From NCBI RefSeq assembly GCF_009864005.1, contig NZ_WEZQ01000014.1:1-64000 (forward strand): a stretch of 64,000 bases of DNA. Reading direction: 5' to 3'. The notes under the pieces are model-generated. The model was not told where the DNA came from. It made no database searches and saw nothing but the letters and a program-made list of their open reading frames with translations. Of the stretch, positions 49,001-59,970 are shown in pieces; the stretch's first letter is position 1, and the number at the start of each line of letters is the position of its first letter. The DNA is from Furfurilactobacillus milii (GTDB taxonomy: Bacteria; Bacillota; Bacilli; Lactobacillales; Lactobacillaceae). The translations under genes and the position numbers were made by a program.

Positions 49001-49053
49001 AAACGCCTGAAATTGAGTAATAGTCATAAACTGACACTCAATTTCAGGCGTTT
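49001..49053 (-). terminator. Terminator of the MarR gene
   Basis: AAACGCCTGAAATTGAGT and ACTCAATTTCAGGCGTTT form an 18-bp hairpin with A/U-rich flanks. Confidence 0.88.
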
Positions 49054-49075
49054 ATTTAGCTAACATATGGTCACG

Positions 49076-49534
49076 TTATTTCTTTCGATTAAATTCTGTA
49101 AAACCGTTATCTTTGGCTGTTTCGATTGTTTTAACCAACGTGGGCATAAAACCGTCGCCCAGTTCGTTTTCGAGGGAATCAAGGATTTCCTTTTCGTGCT
49201 CACGGAAATCAATAACTAGTTTTTCTCCCTTTGAAGTTGGCGCTAAGAAATGGCGACGGCGGTCTTTAGCATCGGTTTCCGAACGAATATACTTTTTCTT
49301 CATCAATCCAGTGATTGCTTGAGAAACGGCCGATTCAGAGACGTTAACACGGTCTGATAGATCAGTCAGGTTCGTTTTAATATCAGTTACAATTGCCACC
49401 AAAACACCTAACTCACTGTTGTTTAAATCATATTTAGCAGCATATGCACTGAAACGTTGATACAAAATACGAAAATCACGAATGACAACAGTTTCAAACT
49501 GAAAGAAAGTGTCGTTGTTGTCTAGTTCACTCAT
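49076..49534 (-). CDS. MarR-family transcriptional regulator
   Basis: A 152-aa winged helix protein: LNNSELGVLVAIVTDIKTNLTDLSDRVNVSESAVSQAITGLMKKKYI is the DNA-binding core, followed by the wing TDAKDRRRHFLAPTSKG. It has its own terminator and is divergent (375 bp) from the NhaC-led redox operon, which it might regulate, though I see no clear operator pair. Confidence 0.88.
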   Translation of the reverse strand: MSELDNNDTFFQFETVVIRDFRILYQRFSAYAAKYDLNNSELGVLVAIVTDIKTNLTDLSDRVNVSESAVSQAITGLMKKKYIRSETDAKDRRRHFLAPTSKGEKLVIDFREHEKEILDSLENELGDGFMPTLVKTIETAKDNGFTEFNRKK

Positions 49535-49909
49535 GATATGTTTCCTCCCATTGCCGGAATCGGTAACTCACTTAAAATTTTAATGACTTTATTATATCAG
49601 GTTATCACCGTCATGACTGGCTTTTTAAAACTTATTTGATTAACTTTCTATACCAAGTGATTTTTATCCAGAATTTAGGTCAATTTGAGGAAGATTTGTG
49701 GGACTGATTTTAAATATTTAGCACCAAGAAAAAGGTTAAGGACAGCCATTCTTTCCAACAATAAATAGCGTAAATGTATGATTGTTAAATAAATCAACTA
49801 AGCTAGCGTCAACACTTATTCAAATATTCACAAACTGTTGGCATTCCAACATAAAAACCAAGTATATGATGCTAGGATAAACTTGAAAACTGATGAGGAG
49901 GCGAGTCAA
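49535..49909. promoter_or_regulatory. Divergent upstream region of the MarR gene and redox operon
   Basis: AT-rich. An in-frame ATG at 49838 would extend the NhaC protein but has no ribosome binding site. No clear -35/-10 or Fnr-type site is convincing to me. Confidence 0.4.
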
Positions 49910-51385
49910 ATGCATGATGAAGAGCCTACACTACACTTTTATGGGGGACCATATATTGCCTTAGTGCCAACACTGATCTTCATTTTATTAAGCGGTGTAT
50001 TTACGATTGTTTTTCATTATTATTCTTTGAAAGCGCTTACTATTTCTGCGGTAATCGGTCTTGTGATTGTTTTCTTTATGGCTAGGAATCGTAAACAGTA
50101 TTGGAACACCATTGTTAGCGGTCTTGCACGATTTGGAAATGCGAAATTAATTTTTGTCTTTTTAATTATCGGGGTTTTTACCAAATTATTGTTAGTTGGA
50201 AAGGTTGGCCAAGGATTTGTATGGCTGAGTTTAATGTTGGGACTTCATGGTGCGGCCTTCACAATATTGGCATTTATAGGAACGGTCGTTTTCGCCTTAG
50301 GGTCAGGAGTTCCATTTGCAGCATTGTTTGCAGCACTTTCTATCTTTTATGTACCGGGTATCTTAGTGGGATCAAATCCAGCAATTCTTGCAGGTGCCAT
50401 TATCGGCGGTGTCTATTGTGGAGATGCACTATCACCAAGCTCACAACTAACTAATGCAACATTGGGTTTGGAAACAAATTCTACCACAGGGGAACCTGCT
50501 GATTTAGTTAAAACGTTGCAGCAACGAATTCCCTGGATTGCTGGCGCTGCACTTATCACAGTCATTCTACTCGGCATTTTTGGTGGTCAAGGGGGCACGC
50601 CCCATTCATCAGCTGCACTGGCCAAGTTTTCTGACCCTCGTGGTCTATGGATGCTGATTCCAATTATTGTAGTTGTTCTGATTTGTATTCGCACTAAAGA
50701 AATTTTGACTGGTCTTACTTGGGGCGTTGTAGTGGGAACTGTTGTTGGGTTGATGACGAATTTGTTTCAATTTAAGGACGTTATTAGCATTGATCCACAT
50801 AATCCAACGTTGCTTACAGGAATTTTATTCGATGGTGTGTACAGTATGGTTGATATTTCTTTACTGACAATATTTCTTTATGGACTTATTGCGATTATGC
50901 ACGCCAGTGGTGTGGTTGATCTGATTTGTGAGCGGATTACAAGTCATAGGTTTGTTCGTACGGCTCGTGGGGCTGAACTAACAATTGCTGCCGGTATTGG
51001 ACTCGTCAATATTTTACTCAGTGGTTGCGACTTGCCAGGAATTTTGCTGTTTGGCGAAATGTCTGACCATATAGGGCACGCCGCTCACATTTCACCAGAA
51101 CGAAGAACATATTTGATTATCACAGTTGCAACTTCATTCACCGGTATTATTCCAATTAATAGTGTGTACGTGATGGGCGTGATTAGTGTAGCAACCCAAA
51201 TGCACACCAAATTCCCATTCTTACCAGTACCCACTCCAACTGCAATCTTTGGTGCCACATTCTTTAGTTTGATATTAACGATATTGTGGCTGTGCTGGGT
51301 ACTCTTTGGATGGGGTCGAACCATGGAGCCAGAAGTGCAAACAACAAGCGCAAAGGTCAATTCAGAAAACATTTCTGCTGTGTAG
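49910..51385 (+). CDS. NhaC-family Na+/H+ (or organic acid) antiporter
   Basis: A 491-aa membrane protein with about 11 helices. NhaC features: LKALTISAVIGLVIVFFMA, LGSGVPFAALFAALSIF, and the GGVYCGDALSPSSQLTNATLG motif (about residue 175). NhaC homologues include malate/lactate antiporters such as MleN, so the cargo may be an organic anion. The start at 49910 follows GAGGAGG. First gene of a four-gene operon with a Crp/Fnr regulator, a thioredoxin-reductase-like protein and an arylsulfotransferase-thioredoxin fusion; spacing to the next gene is 17 bp. Codon use is A/T-richer than neighbours. Confidence 0.88.
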   Translation: MHDEEPTLHFYGGPYIALVPTLIFILLSGVFTIVFHYYSLKALTISAVIGLVIVFFMARNRKQYWNTIVSGLARFGNAKLIFVFLIIGVFTKLLLVGKVGQGFVWLSLMLGLHGAAFTILAFIGTVVFALGSGVPFAALFAALSIFYVPGILVGSNPAILAGAIIGGVYCGDALSPSSQLTNATLGLETNSTTGEPADLVKTLQQRIPWIAGAALITVILLGIFGGQGGTPHSSAALAKFSDPRGLWMLIPIIVVVLICIRTKEILTGLTWGVVVGTVVGLMTNLFQFKDVISIDPHNPTLLTGILFDGVYSMVDISLLTIFLYGLIAIMHASGVVDLICERITSHRFVRTARGAELTIAAGIGLVNILLSGCDLPGILLFGEMSDHIGHAAHISPERRTYLIITVATSFTGIIPINSVYVMGVISVATQMHTKFPFLPVPTPTAIFGATFFSLILTILWLCWVLFGWGRTMEPEVQTTSAKVNSENISAV

Positions 51386-51402
51386 ATGTAGATAAGTGAG
51401 AA

Positions 51403-52089
51403 ATGGTGGTATTGAAGAATATGGAAGATATAAGAGCTTTGCAATCAAATCAATTATTTAGAAGCTTTGATTTTATGGCATTCAGAACTTTATTGGAAAA
51501 TATCTCTTTGCAAAAGGAATCTTATAACAAGGACGAGATAATAGTTGAAGAAGGAGCAGAAGTACAACGCGTTGGTTTTGTTTTAAAAGGTGCTTTGCGT
51601 GTTACTAACTACACGGCAGAAGGTCTTGAACTCAATAATTCATATTTTTTTGGATCGGAAATGTTTTCGGAATATCTAGTGTTTTCTCATGCAAGATCCT
51701 TTGTTTACACCTTAGTCTGTGCTGAAAATTCAGAAGTTGTATGGATGAATGCAAATCAATTTCGCACCTTGGTGCATCGGAACGCCAATCTCTCGCAAGC
51801 AATGATCTATTACATGTCATGTCGAGGTTATCGTGATCAACTGCTTTTAAGGTGTATCGGGTACAAAACAATTCGTGAACGATTAGCTTTCTGGCTACTT
51901 GGCATTCATCAACGTGATGGTGATAGTGTTCCAATCCCATTCTCACAGCAGATTCTCGCCGATATTTTGCATGTCAGTCGAAGTAGTTTAAATCACGAGT
52001 TAAAACAACTCTCGGAGGAACGTATTCTGACTTACGAGGATCAACATTTGCATATTAAAAATTGGGATGCATTAAGCGAATTGCTATAA
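51403..52089 (+). CDS. Crp/Fnr-family transcriptional regulator
   Basis: About 228 aa: cyclic-nucleotide-binding-like beta barrel (residues 15-120; IIVEEGAEVQRVGFVLKGALRVTNYT) and a C-terminal helix-turn-helix (FSQQILADILHVSRSSLNHELKQL). Cysteines are few and not in an Fnr-type Fe-S cluster arrangement. The start is either ATG 51403 or ATG 51421; both are weakly supported. It lies inside the redox operon, 17 bp after nhaC and 16 bp before the reductase gene, so it probably controls this operon in response to a small molecule or redox signal. Confidence 0.85.
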   Translation: MVVLKNMEDIRALQSNQLFRSFDFMAFRTLLENISLQKESYNKDEIIVEEGAEVQRVGFVLKGALRVTNYTAEGLELNNSYFFGSEMFSEYLVFSHARSFVYTLVCAENSEVVWMNANQFRTLVHRNANLSQAMIYYMSCRGYRDQLLLRCIGYKTIRERLAFWLLGIHQRDGDSVPIPFSQQILADILHVSRSSLNHELKQLSEERILTYEDQHLHIKNWDALSELL

Positions 52090-52105
52090 AAAGGAGATGG
52101 CATGA

Positions 52106-53323
52106 ATGAGTGATGAAGAATATGACCTAATTATTGTTGGTGGTGGTCCTGGCGGAATGACGGCTGCCATTTATGCCGGGCGTGCAGAATTAAAAACGTT
52201 ATTGATTGAAAAAGGCAGCTTTGGGGGGCAGATCACAGATAGTCTAGATGTTGAAAACTTTCCAGGTAGTCCACATCTGTCAGGCCAAGCATTAATGGAT
52301 CGATTTAAGGAACATGTTACACAGTCGGATTCAGTTAGTTTGCTAACTACCCGTGTGAGTGGCATTGAAGCTGCCGCAAATCATAGACAAATTGTTCATA
52401 CTCGACGGCGAGGCGATTATACTGCACGAGCAGTAATTCTCGATGTGGGCGCCAAACCACGTCAACTAGGAATTCCAGGCGAAGCTGAGTTTTCTGGAAA
52501 CGGTGTCTCCTATTGTGCGACTTGTGACGCTGAATTTTTTAGGAATCAACATGTATTTGTCCTCGGTGCTGGAAATCAAGCTATTGAAAATGCAATTTTG
52601 CTAACTAAATGTGCATCGAAGGTATCTGTAGCCGTTATGCACGATGAAGGTATTTTAGATTGTAATGAGGTTGATCGCCGTGAAGCTATGGCAAATAACA
52701 AGATTGAGTTTATTTGGAATTCAACACTGGCATCCATTAATGGTGAAGATTCCGTTACTAGTGTCACGGTTCGTAACATTTTGACTGGTCAGGAACATGA
52801 CGTAGATGCAACTGGCGTATTCTCGTTTGTTGGGATGGTTCCACAAACTGACTTTTTGCCTGATACTTTGGGCAAAGATGTGCATGGCTATATCAAAGTC
52901 AATCGTAATCAAGCTACAAATGTGGCAGGTGTTTATGCCGTTGGTGACTGTACGGATACACCACTTCGACAAGTTGTTACTGCGTCCGGTAATGGGGCAG
53001 TTGCTGAGGTCAACGTTGAACGATATTTGAAAGAGACAGCACAACTGGAGAAGATTATGGCCGACACTAGTGGCAACGAAGCTGTAATGTTCTATTCGCC
53101 ATACGATGATGAATCTGTCAAACGTTTGGAGCATATTGAGGCGCTGTTAACGCCGCGCTATAAAGTTAATCTTGATGACATAACATCGCAATCATTGCTC
53201 TATCATCAACTAAATATTGGTTCGAATTTTGCAGTTGCGCTGTATCAACAGGGACACCTCAAGCAAGTCGTGGATTTAACGCAGGATTCAGCGGAAAGCA
53301 AGCTTAGTCCAGTCCATCAGTAA
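52106..53323 (+). CDS. Thioredoxin-reductase-like flavoprotein with extra C-terminal domain
   Basis: 405 aa. Residues 1-310 are a TrxR: FAD motif IIVGGGPGGMTAAIYAGRAELK, redox-active Cys pair in YCATCDAEFF (about residue 136), NADPH motif VFVLGAGNQAIENA, and YAVGDCTDTPLRQ. The last about 85 residues (from AVMFYSPYDDESVKRLEHIEALL) look like a thioredoxin fold without a CxxC motif, which ordinary TrxR lacks. It directly precedes the arylsulfotransferase-thioredoxin gene, so it probably reduces the CPHC disulfide of that fusion (inferred). Confidence 0.87.
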   Translation: MSDEEYDLIIVGGGPGGMTAAIYAGRAELKTLLIEKGSFGGQITDSLDVENFPGSPHLSGQALMDRFKEHVTQSDSVSLLTTRVSGIEAAANHRQIVHTRRRGDYTARAVILDVGAKPRQLGIPGEAEFSGNGVSYCATCDAEFFRNQHVFVLGAGNQAIENAILLTKCASKVSVAVMHDEGILDCNEVDRREAMANNKIEFIWNSTLASINGEDSVTSVTVRNILTGQEHDVDATGVFSFVGMVPQTDFLPDTLGKDVHGYIKVNRNQATNVAGVYAVGDCTDTPLRQVVTASGNGAVAEVNVERYLKETAQLEKIMADTSGNEAVMFYSPYDDESVKRLEHIEALLTPRYKVNLDDITSQSLLYHQLNIGSNFAVALYQQGHLKQVVDLTQDSAESKLSPVHQ

Positions 53324-53369
53324 AACTACAATTAATGAAACTAAGAATATAAAAAGGAGTGTATGAATT

Positions 53370-55199
53370 ATGGGTCAGCCTTTAGTATTTCCAATGGGAA
53401 CAGTCATTTATAAACCAGATAAGGCATGGAACGGATATACAGTCGTACCAACAATTAACGACGGGATTTTGATGTTCGACATGAACGGTAACGAGATTCG
53501 CCGTTGGAACTTTCAAGGTATGCCACCAAAGCTATTACCCGGTGGTCACCTCATGGGAAATTCAGGAATGCGTTATCCAGAGAATGGTATGCAAGATGGT
53601 GTTAATTTAGTTCAAATTGACTACGATGGTAAAGTTGAATGGCAATTTGATCACTTTGAAAAAATTGATGACCCAGGTCATGATCATCGCTGGATGGCAC
53701 GTCAACACCACGATTATCAACGTGAAGGTGCCAGCGTTTATTATTCTCCGAACGATCACCCGGCAATTGACCATGGTAAGACATTGATTTTAGCTCATCG
53801 AACAATTCATAATCCTGCAATTTCCGATAAAAAGTTGTTGGATGATATTGTGTACGAAGTCGATTGGGATGGCAATATTATTTGGAGCTGGAGCTGTTCT
53901 GATCATTTCAATGAATTTGGATTTGATGAAGCAGCAAAAAATATCTTGTCACGTAATCCTAACATGCGTGAGCCAGACGGTGGAGTTGGTGACTTCATGC
54001 ACACTAATTGTGCCAGCTATTTAGGACCTAACAAATGGTATGACCAGGGTGATGAGCGATTCAAGCCAAACAACATCATCATGGATTCACGTGAATCCAA
54101 CATTTTGTACATTGTTGATCACGATAGTGGACATATTGTCTGGAAGTTGGGACCGGATTATACACACGATCCGAAAGCGGCAGCAATTGGTCAGATTATT
54201 GGTCAACATGGATTGCACATGATTCCCAAAGGATTACCTGGTGAAGGAGACCTTCTACTTTTTGACAACGGTGGTTGGGCCGGATACGGTGTTCCGAACC
54301 CTGGTAGCAAAGATGGTTCAAAGAATGCTTTGCGTGATTACAGCCGGGTACTGGAAATCAATCCGGTTACAATGAAGCTCGTTTGGAGTGTGACACCAGA
54401 AAATATGGGTGCCGTAATGCCGGTGGACAGTAGCAAGTTTTATAGTCCCTATGTATCCGATGTTCAACGTTTGCCAAACGGCAACACAATGATTGATGAG
54501 GGCGCTGACGGGCGGATTCTTGAAATCACCAAGGACTACGAGGTCGTTTGGGAATGGATTTCACCTTACTTCACTCATAATGATGATGGACCTCGAAATA
54601 ACATGATTTATAGAGCTTACCGTTATCCATACAGTTATGTGCCACAGGAACCAAAACCTAATGAAGTGCCAATTGAGGCGGTTGATAATACGACATTTAG
54701 GTTGCCAAATGCTGGCAAAAAAGGTGCGAAGACGGTGGTGGATGTTGACGGCACGCTACCATACTATCCTGATGTGGCTCTTTGTGTGGCAACTATTGAT
54801 GAGTCAAATGAAATGCAGGCTAAGAAAAAAGACGTTCACCTATTTGATGTTGATCGAAAGGTATTTGAAGAAATCAATCAGGATGGTTTCAATTCTGAAG
54901 TACTGAACGGAAAGAGTGATAAGCCACAACTCGTTATGTTTGGTGCTGAACGATGTCCGCATTGCAAAAAGGTTCATCCACTTTTAGAAAAGGCCTTTAA
55001 AGAAGACTTTCCAGGTGAATTTAAGGTTTATTATACTAATGTCGATAAGAATCCGAGCCTGACGGAGTCCATGAGAATTACTGGTACACCTGTCGTTGCT
55101 GTCTTTCAAAATGGCAAGGAGATCGAACGGTTCCGCGGAGAACTAGACTATGATGGAATTTGTGACTTTCTTGATGAGGCTTTGACTGCAAAGGCGTAG
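53370..55199 (+). CDS. Arylsulfotransferase-type beta-propeller fused to thioredoxin
   Basis: 609 aa. Residues 1 to about 510 resemble aryl-sulfate sulfotransferase (ASST/Arylsulfotran_2) propellers, with repeated blade strands such as GNEIRRWNF, GKVEWQFDHF, GNIIWSWS, GHIVWKLG and MKLVWSV, and conserved GQHGLHMIP and LLLFDNGGWAGYG. The last about 100 residues are a thioredoxin domain with CPHC in MFGAERCPHCKKVHP and cis-Pro in GTPVVAVF. No signal peptide, so cytoplasmic, unlike many periplasmic ASSTs. It probably moves sulfate between phenolic compounds or acts on another aromatic substrate; the fused thioredoxin and adjacent reductase suggest a thiol-dependent step. Confidence 0.82.
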   Translation: MGQPLVFPMGTVIYKPDKAWNGYTVVPTINDGILMFDMNGNEIRRWNFQGMPPKLLPGGHLMGNSGMRYPENGMQDGVNLVQIDYDGKVEWQFDHFEKIDDPGHDHRWMARQHHDYQREGASVYYSPNDHPAIDHGKTLILAHRTIHNPAISDKKLLDDIVYEVDWDGNIIWSWSCSDHFNEFGFDEAAKNILSRNPNMREPDGGVGDFMHTNCASYLGPNKWYDQGDERFKPNNIIMDSRESNILYIVDHDSGHIVWKLGPDYTHDPKAAAIGQIIGQHGLHMIPKGLPGEGDLLLFDNGGWAGYGVPNPGSKDGSKNALRDYSRVLEINPVTMKLVWSVTPENMGAVMPVDSSKFYSPYVSDVQRLPNGNTMIDEGADGRILEITKDYEVVWEWISPYFTHNDDGPRNNMIYRAYRYPYSYVPQEPKPNEVPIEAVDNTTFRLPNAGKKGAKTVVDVDGTLPYYPDVALCVATIDESNEMQAKKKDVHLFDVDRKVFEEINQDGFNSEVLNGKSDKPQLVMFGAERCPHCKKVHPLLEKAFKEDFPGEFKVYYTNVDKNPSLTESMRITGTPVVAVFQNGKEIERFRGELDYDGICDFLDEALTAKA

Positions 55200-55249
55200 A
55201 ATAGTACAAACAAACGACTTGGAATTTCGAGAAATGTAAATATCGTTTT

Positions 55250-55290
55250 AGAGATGACACTGTTATTTTGATGGTGTCATCTCTATTGTT
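55250..55290 (+). terminator. Terminator of the redox operon
   Basis: AGAGATGACAC (55250-55260) and GTGTCATCTCT (55274-55284) hairpin with a T-rich tail. Confidence 0.85.
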
Positions 55291-56562
<1,272 letters not shown>

Positions 56563-56577
56563 AAATGATTTCAATGA

Positions 56578-56606
56578 AACGTTGCCATATATGGTGACGT
56601 TTTTTA
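56578..56606 (+). terminator. Terminator of the dehydrogenase gene
   Basis: AAACGTTGCCAT and ATGGTGACGTTT pair as a palindrome-like hairpin followed by T6. Confidence 0.8.
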
Positions 56607-56908
56607 GTTTGCATGATGAAGTTTGTCAAAAAAATTTGTAAACATCATTTTCGTTTCAATTTTCACAATACTTGCTAGCTAATGTAAATGGGCGAAAACA
56701 AGTCCTTACGGCAATTGTAAAGCACTCAACAGCAAGCTATTAATGTTTTTAATGGTAACCGCTTCGTTTGACTATAATTATTTGCACCTAGTAAACTTAC
56801 AAACGTTAAGTGAATGAGGTCACAAACTGGATTAAATGTTCCACCGACCTCGCTTTTTATTTGTTTATGTTTGTTACTAAATACACAAAGAATTGGAGGC
56901 ACATTTTG
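56607..56908 (+). promoter_or_regulatory. fumC upstream region
   Basis: Contains TTGACTATAAT at 56768-56778, the same 11-mer as upstream of the LDH/MDH-type gene. An in-frame ATG at 56810 would extend fumarase by 33 residues but lacks a ribosome binding site and the extension is unlike fumarases. Confidence 0.5.
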
Positions 56909-58294
56909 ATGTCAGATTATCGTGTTGAAGAAGATACCATTGGGCCAGTTAAGATTCCTAGCGAAGCACTATGGGGACCACAAACCGAACGGAGTCGCAA
57001 CAACTTCCCAACAGGGCAATTCATGCCAATTGCAATTATTCGCGCCCTGTTACAGATCAAAAAAGCTGCTGCCGAAGCCAATCAGGAATTGAATCAAATT
57101 AGTGCAGAAAAGGGTCAACTCATCATTCGCGCCATCGATGAGTTACTGAGCTTGAGCGACGAAGACTTACGTAAGGACTTCCCACTTCGTGTTTACCAGA
57201 CTGGTTCTGGTACGCAAACGAACATGAACACAAACGAAGTCGTAGCCCACGAAGCTGCTAAGTTGGATGACTCAATTGAAATCCTTCCTAACGATGACGT
57301 GAACCATGGTCAGAGTTCAAACGACATTTTCCCAACGGCGATGAACATCACCGCTAGTGTTGCCGTTAAAGAATTGGAAGATTCGGCACAACACTTGATT
57401 GATGAGCTGAAGGTTAAGCAGGACAAGTACTGGCGGACAGTTAAGATTGGCCGGACTCACTTGCAAGACGCAACGCCATTGACGTTTGGGCAAGAAGTCA
57501 GTGGTTGGGTCAGCATGTTAGAACATGACCTGGGCTACTTGAAGAGTTTAGATGGCACATTGCTTGAATTAGCGATGGGTGGTACTGCAGTTGGTACTGG
57601 TTTAAACGCTGCGCCTGGTTTCGCTGATGACATTGCAGCCCGGATGAGCAAAGTTTACGGGCCTGCTTTCACAGCTAAGACGAACAAGTTCTATGGTTTG
57701 GCCGCACACTCCAACCTTGACGTTGTTCACGGTGCGATGAAGACCTTGGCTGCTGATCTGATGAAGATTGCCAACGATGTGCGTTTCTTAGCTAGTGGTC
57801 CACGTGCTGCCTACGCCGAATTGAACATCCCTGCTAACGAACCTGGTTCATCAATCATGCCTGGTAAGGTTAACCCAACGCAGGCTGAAGCAATCACGAT
57901 GGCCGCCGTTCGAGTAATGGGTAACGATGTCGTTGTGACCATGGCTTCTTCACAGGGTAACTTCGAAATGAACGTGTACAAACCAGTACTGATCGATGCT
58001 TTCCTTGAATCAGCTGAATTGTTACGTGGTACGATGACCGGCTTTGCTGACAAGATGATCCATGGTTTGACAGTTAACGAAGAACGCATGGAAGAATTGG
58101 TCGACAATTCATTGATGACGGTTACGGCTTTGTCACCACACATTGGGTACCATGACAGTGCCAAAATTGCTCAGCAAGCTGACCAAGACGGAACCACATT
58201 ACGTGTTGCTGCCTTGAAGTCTGGCAAAGTTACTGCTGAACAGTTCGACGAATGGGTTGATCCATTGAAGATGACGAACATCGACCGCAAGTAA
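56909..58294 (+). CDS. fumC: Fumarate hydratase class II
   Basis: A 461-aa tetrameric lyase interconverting malate and fumarate without an Fe-S cluster. Signatures: GSGTQTNMNTNEV, VNHGQSSND, GRTHLQDATPLT, and the active-site loop GSSIMPGKVNPTQAE (about residue 313). The start at 56909 follows TTGGAGGC. It lies between the LDH/MDH-type dehydrogenase and a DASS dicarboxylate transporter, and with the fumarate reductase at 17.9 kb would route malate to succinate. Confidence 0.94.
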   Translation: MSDYRVEEDTIGPVKIPSEALWGPQTERSRNNFPTGQFMPIAIIRALLQIKKAAAEANQELNQISAEKGQLIIRAIDELLSLSDEDLRKDFPLRVYQTGSGTQTNMNTNEVVAHEAAKLDDSIEILPNDDVNHGQSSNDIFPTAMNITASVAVKELEDSAQHLIDELKVKQDKYWRTVKIGRTHLQDATPLTFGQEVSGWVSMLEHDLGYLKSLDGTLLELAMGGTAVGTGLNAAPGFADDIAARMSKVYGPAFTAKTNKFYGLAAHSNLDVVHGAMKTLAADLMKIANDVRFLASGPRAAYAELNIPANEPGSSIMPGKVNPTQAEAITMAAVRVMGNDVVVTMASSQGNFEMNVYKPVLIDAFLESAELLRGTMTGFADKMIHGLTVNEERMEELVDNSLMTVTALSPHIGYHDSAKIAQQADQDGTTLRVAALKSGKVTAEQFDEWVDPLKMTNIDRK

Positions 58295-58367
58295 ACGACA
58301 GTCGGGTTATTCGTTTGAACAAGTACTATCAGTATTAACAAACATTTCTTGATTAACAATGTGTTGT

Positions 58368-58399
58368 ACAACTCCTGAGGATTAGATTTCAGGGGTTGT
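58368..58399 (+). terminator. Hairpin after fumC
   Basis: ACAACTCCTGA and TCAGGGGTTGT form a hairpin; no T-run follows, so terminator function is weakly supported. Confidence 0.5.
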
Positions 58400-58541
58400 C
58401 TGCGCGTTTAGGGATATACCGTAAATATATATATCCATGTTGGTTAGGTTGGCGCTGACATCGCAAGATGCACGCACCTTAGAATGTGAAGAAACGGCCT
58501 TCGTCGATTAAGCGTCGGTGAGGGCACGAGAGGGAAAAAAC

Positions 58542-59960
58542 ATGAAGCTTGAAAACGTTAAGTACAAAAATTTTCTGTGGCCAGTGTTAGTTGGACTGAT
58601 CATTTGGTTCCTTGCACCAATTCGCCCAGACGCTGTTAGTTTAGCAGCTTGGCATATGCTCGCCATCTTCGTTGGGACGATCATTGCCTGTATCACTCAG
58701 CCAATCGCAATTGGTGGGGTTGCTTTAATCGGGGTCACACTGACAGTCCTGCTTGGCATCGTGCCAATGAAAGATGCCACAACTGCCTTTGGTAACAACA
58801 CGGTTTGGTTGATCGCGATGGCTTACTTCTTGTCACGTGGGTTCATCAAGACTGGTTTTGGTCGGCGGGTAGCGCTGATCTTCGTGCGTTTGTTTGGTAA
58901 ACGGACGTTAGGCTTGGCCTACTCACTAGTCGGTGTTGACTTGGTTACTGCCCCTGCCACACCAAGTAACACGGCCCGTGCCGGTGGGATTATCTTCCCA
59001 ATTATCGAATCACTAGCAACAACGTTTGGCTCACATCCTAAAGATGGGACTGAACGTAAGATTGGTTCGTTCCTTGTTTATACCGAATTCCAAGGGGACA
59101 TCATTACTTCTGCAATGTTCCTGACTGCGATGGCACCAAACTTGGTTGCTGTTGCAATGGCTGGTAAAGCTGGCGTTCACATCACGTGGATCAGCTGGTT
59201 CATCGCCGCTCTGGTGCCTGGGATTATTAGTTTGATTTGTGTGCCATACATTATTTACAAGTTATATCCACCAGAGGTTAAGGAAACACCAAACGCCAAG
59301 GACTGGGCTGACAAAGAATTAGCTGACATGGGACCAATGAGCACGCCTGAAAAGATCATGATGAGCGTCTTCTTGATTGCCTTGCTACTTTGGATCGCTT
59401 CAAGTTTCATCGGTTTGGATGCAACCTTGGTTGCCTTTATCGCAGTTTCACTATTGTTACTGACGGGTGTGTTATCTGTTCAGGACATCCTGAAGGAAAC
59501 TGGTGCTTGGAACACATTGATTTGGTTCTCAATCCTGATTTTCATGGCAAACGAACTGACTCAATTAGGTTTAATCAAATGGTTGTCTTCATCAATCGGC
59601 ACGGCATTGCATGGTGTTAGCTGGATGATGGTGCTGGTCATTCTGTTTATCTTCTACTTCTACACACATTACTTGTTTGCTTCTGGTACTGCCCACGTTA
59701 CGGCAATGTACGCTGCACTTCTAGCTGTTGCATTGGCTGCTGGAGTGCCTCATATGTTAGCGGCAATTATGTTGGCCTTTGCAGGTCCACTGTTTAGTTC
59801 CACTACGCACTATGCAAGTGGCCCAGCCACGGTACTGTTTGGTTCTGGCTTCGTGAAGCAGTCCGACTGGTGGCGTCTAAACGCCATCCTCGGTGTCTTC
59901 TACATCGTCGTATGGCTAGGCGGTGGTCTGCTTTGGACCAAAGTACTGGGTATGTGGTAA
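58542..59960 (+). CDS. DASS-family dicarboxylate/citrate transporter
   Basis: A 472-aa membrane protein of the divalent anion:sodium/antiport family (CitT, YflS, SODiT1). Repeat-1 SNT-type motif in TAPATPSNTARAGGIIFPI (about residue 145) and repeat-2 region YASGPATVLFGSGFVKQSDWWR near the C-terminus, with about 12 helices. The start at 58542 follows GAGAGGG. Its position after fumarase suggests it exchanges malate or citrate for succinate or fumarate (inferred). Confidence 0.9.
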   Translation: MKLENVKYKNFLWPVLVGLIIWFLAPIRPDAVSLAAWHMLAIFVGTIIACITQPIAIGGVALIGVTLTVLLGIVPMKDATTAFGNNTVWLIAMAYFLSRGFIKTGFGRRVALIFVRLFGKRTLGLAYSLVGVDLVTAPATPSNTARAGGIIFPIIESLATTFGSHPKDGTERKIGSFLVYTEFQGDIITSAMFLTAMAPNLVAVAMAGKAGVHITWISWFIAALVPGIISLICVPYIIYKLYPPEVKETPNAKDWADKELADMGPMSTPEKIMMSVFLIALLLWIASSFIGLDATLVAFIAVSLLLLTGVLSVQDILKETGAWNTLIWFSILIFMANELTQLGLIKWLSSSIGTALHGVSWMMVLVILFIFYFYTHYLFASGTAHVTAMYAALLAVALAAGVPHMLAAIMLAFAGPLFSSTTHYASGPATVLFGSGFVKQSDWWRLNAILGVFYIVVWLGGGLLWTKVLGMW

Positions 59961-59970
59961 TAGAAAAGTG

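Noticed and set aside
50028-50041. TGAAAGCGCTTACT inside the NhaC gene as a functional cre site
   Set aside because: It matches the consensus except the last base, but lies about 120 bp inside the coding sequence; I could not support function beyond the match.
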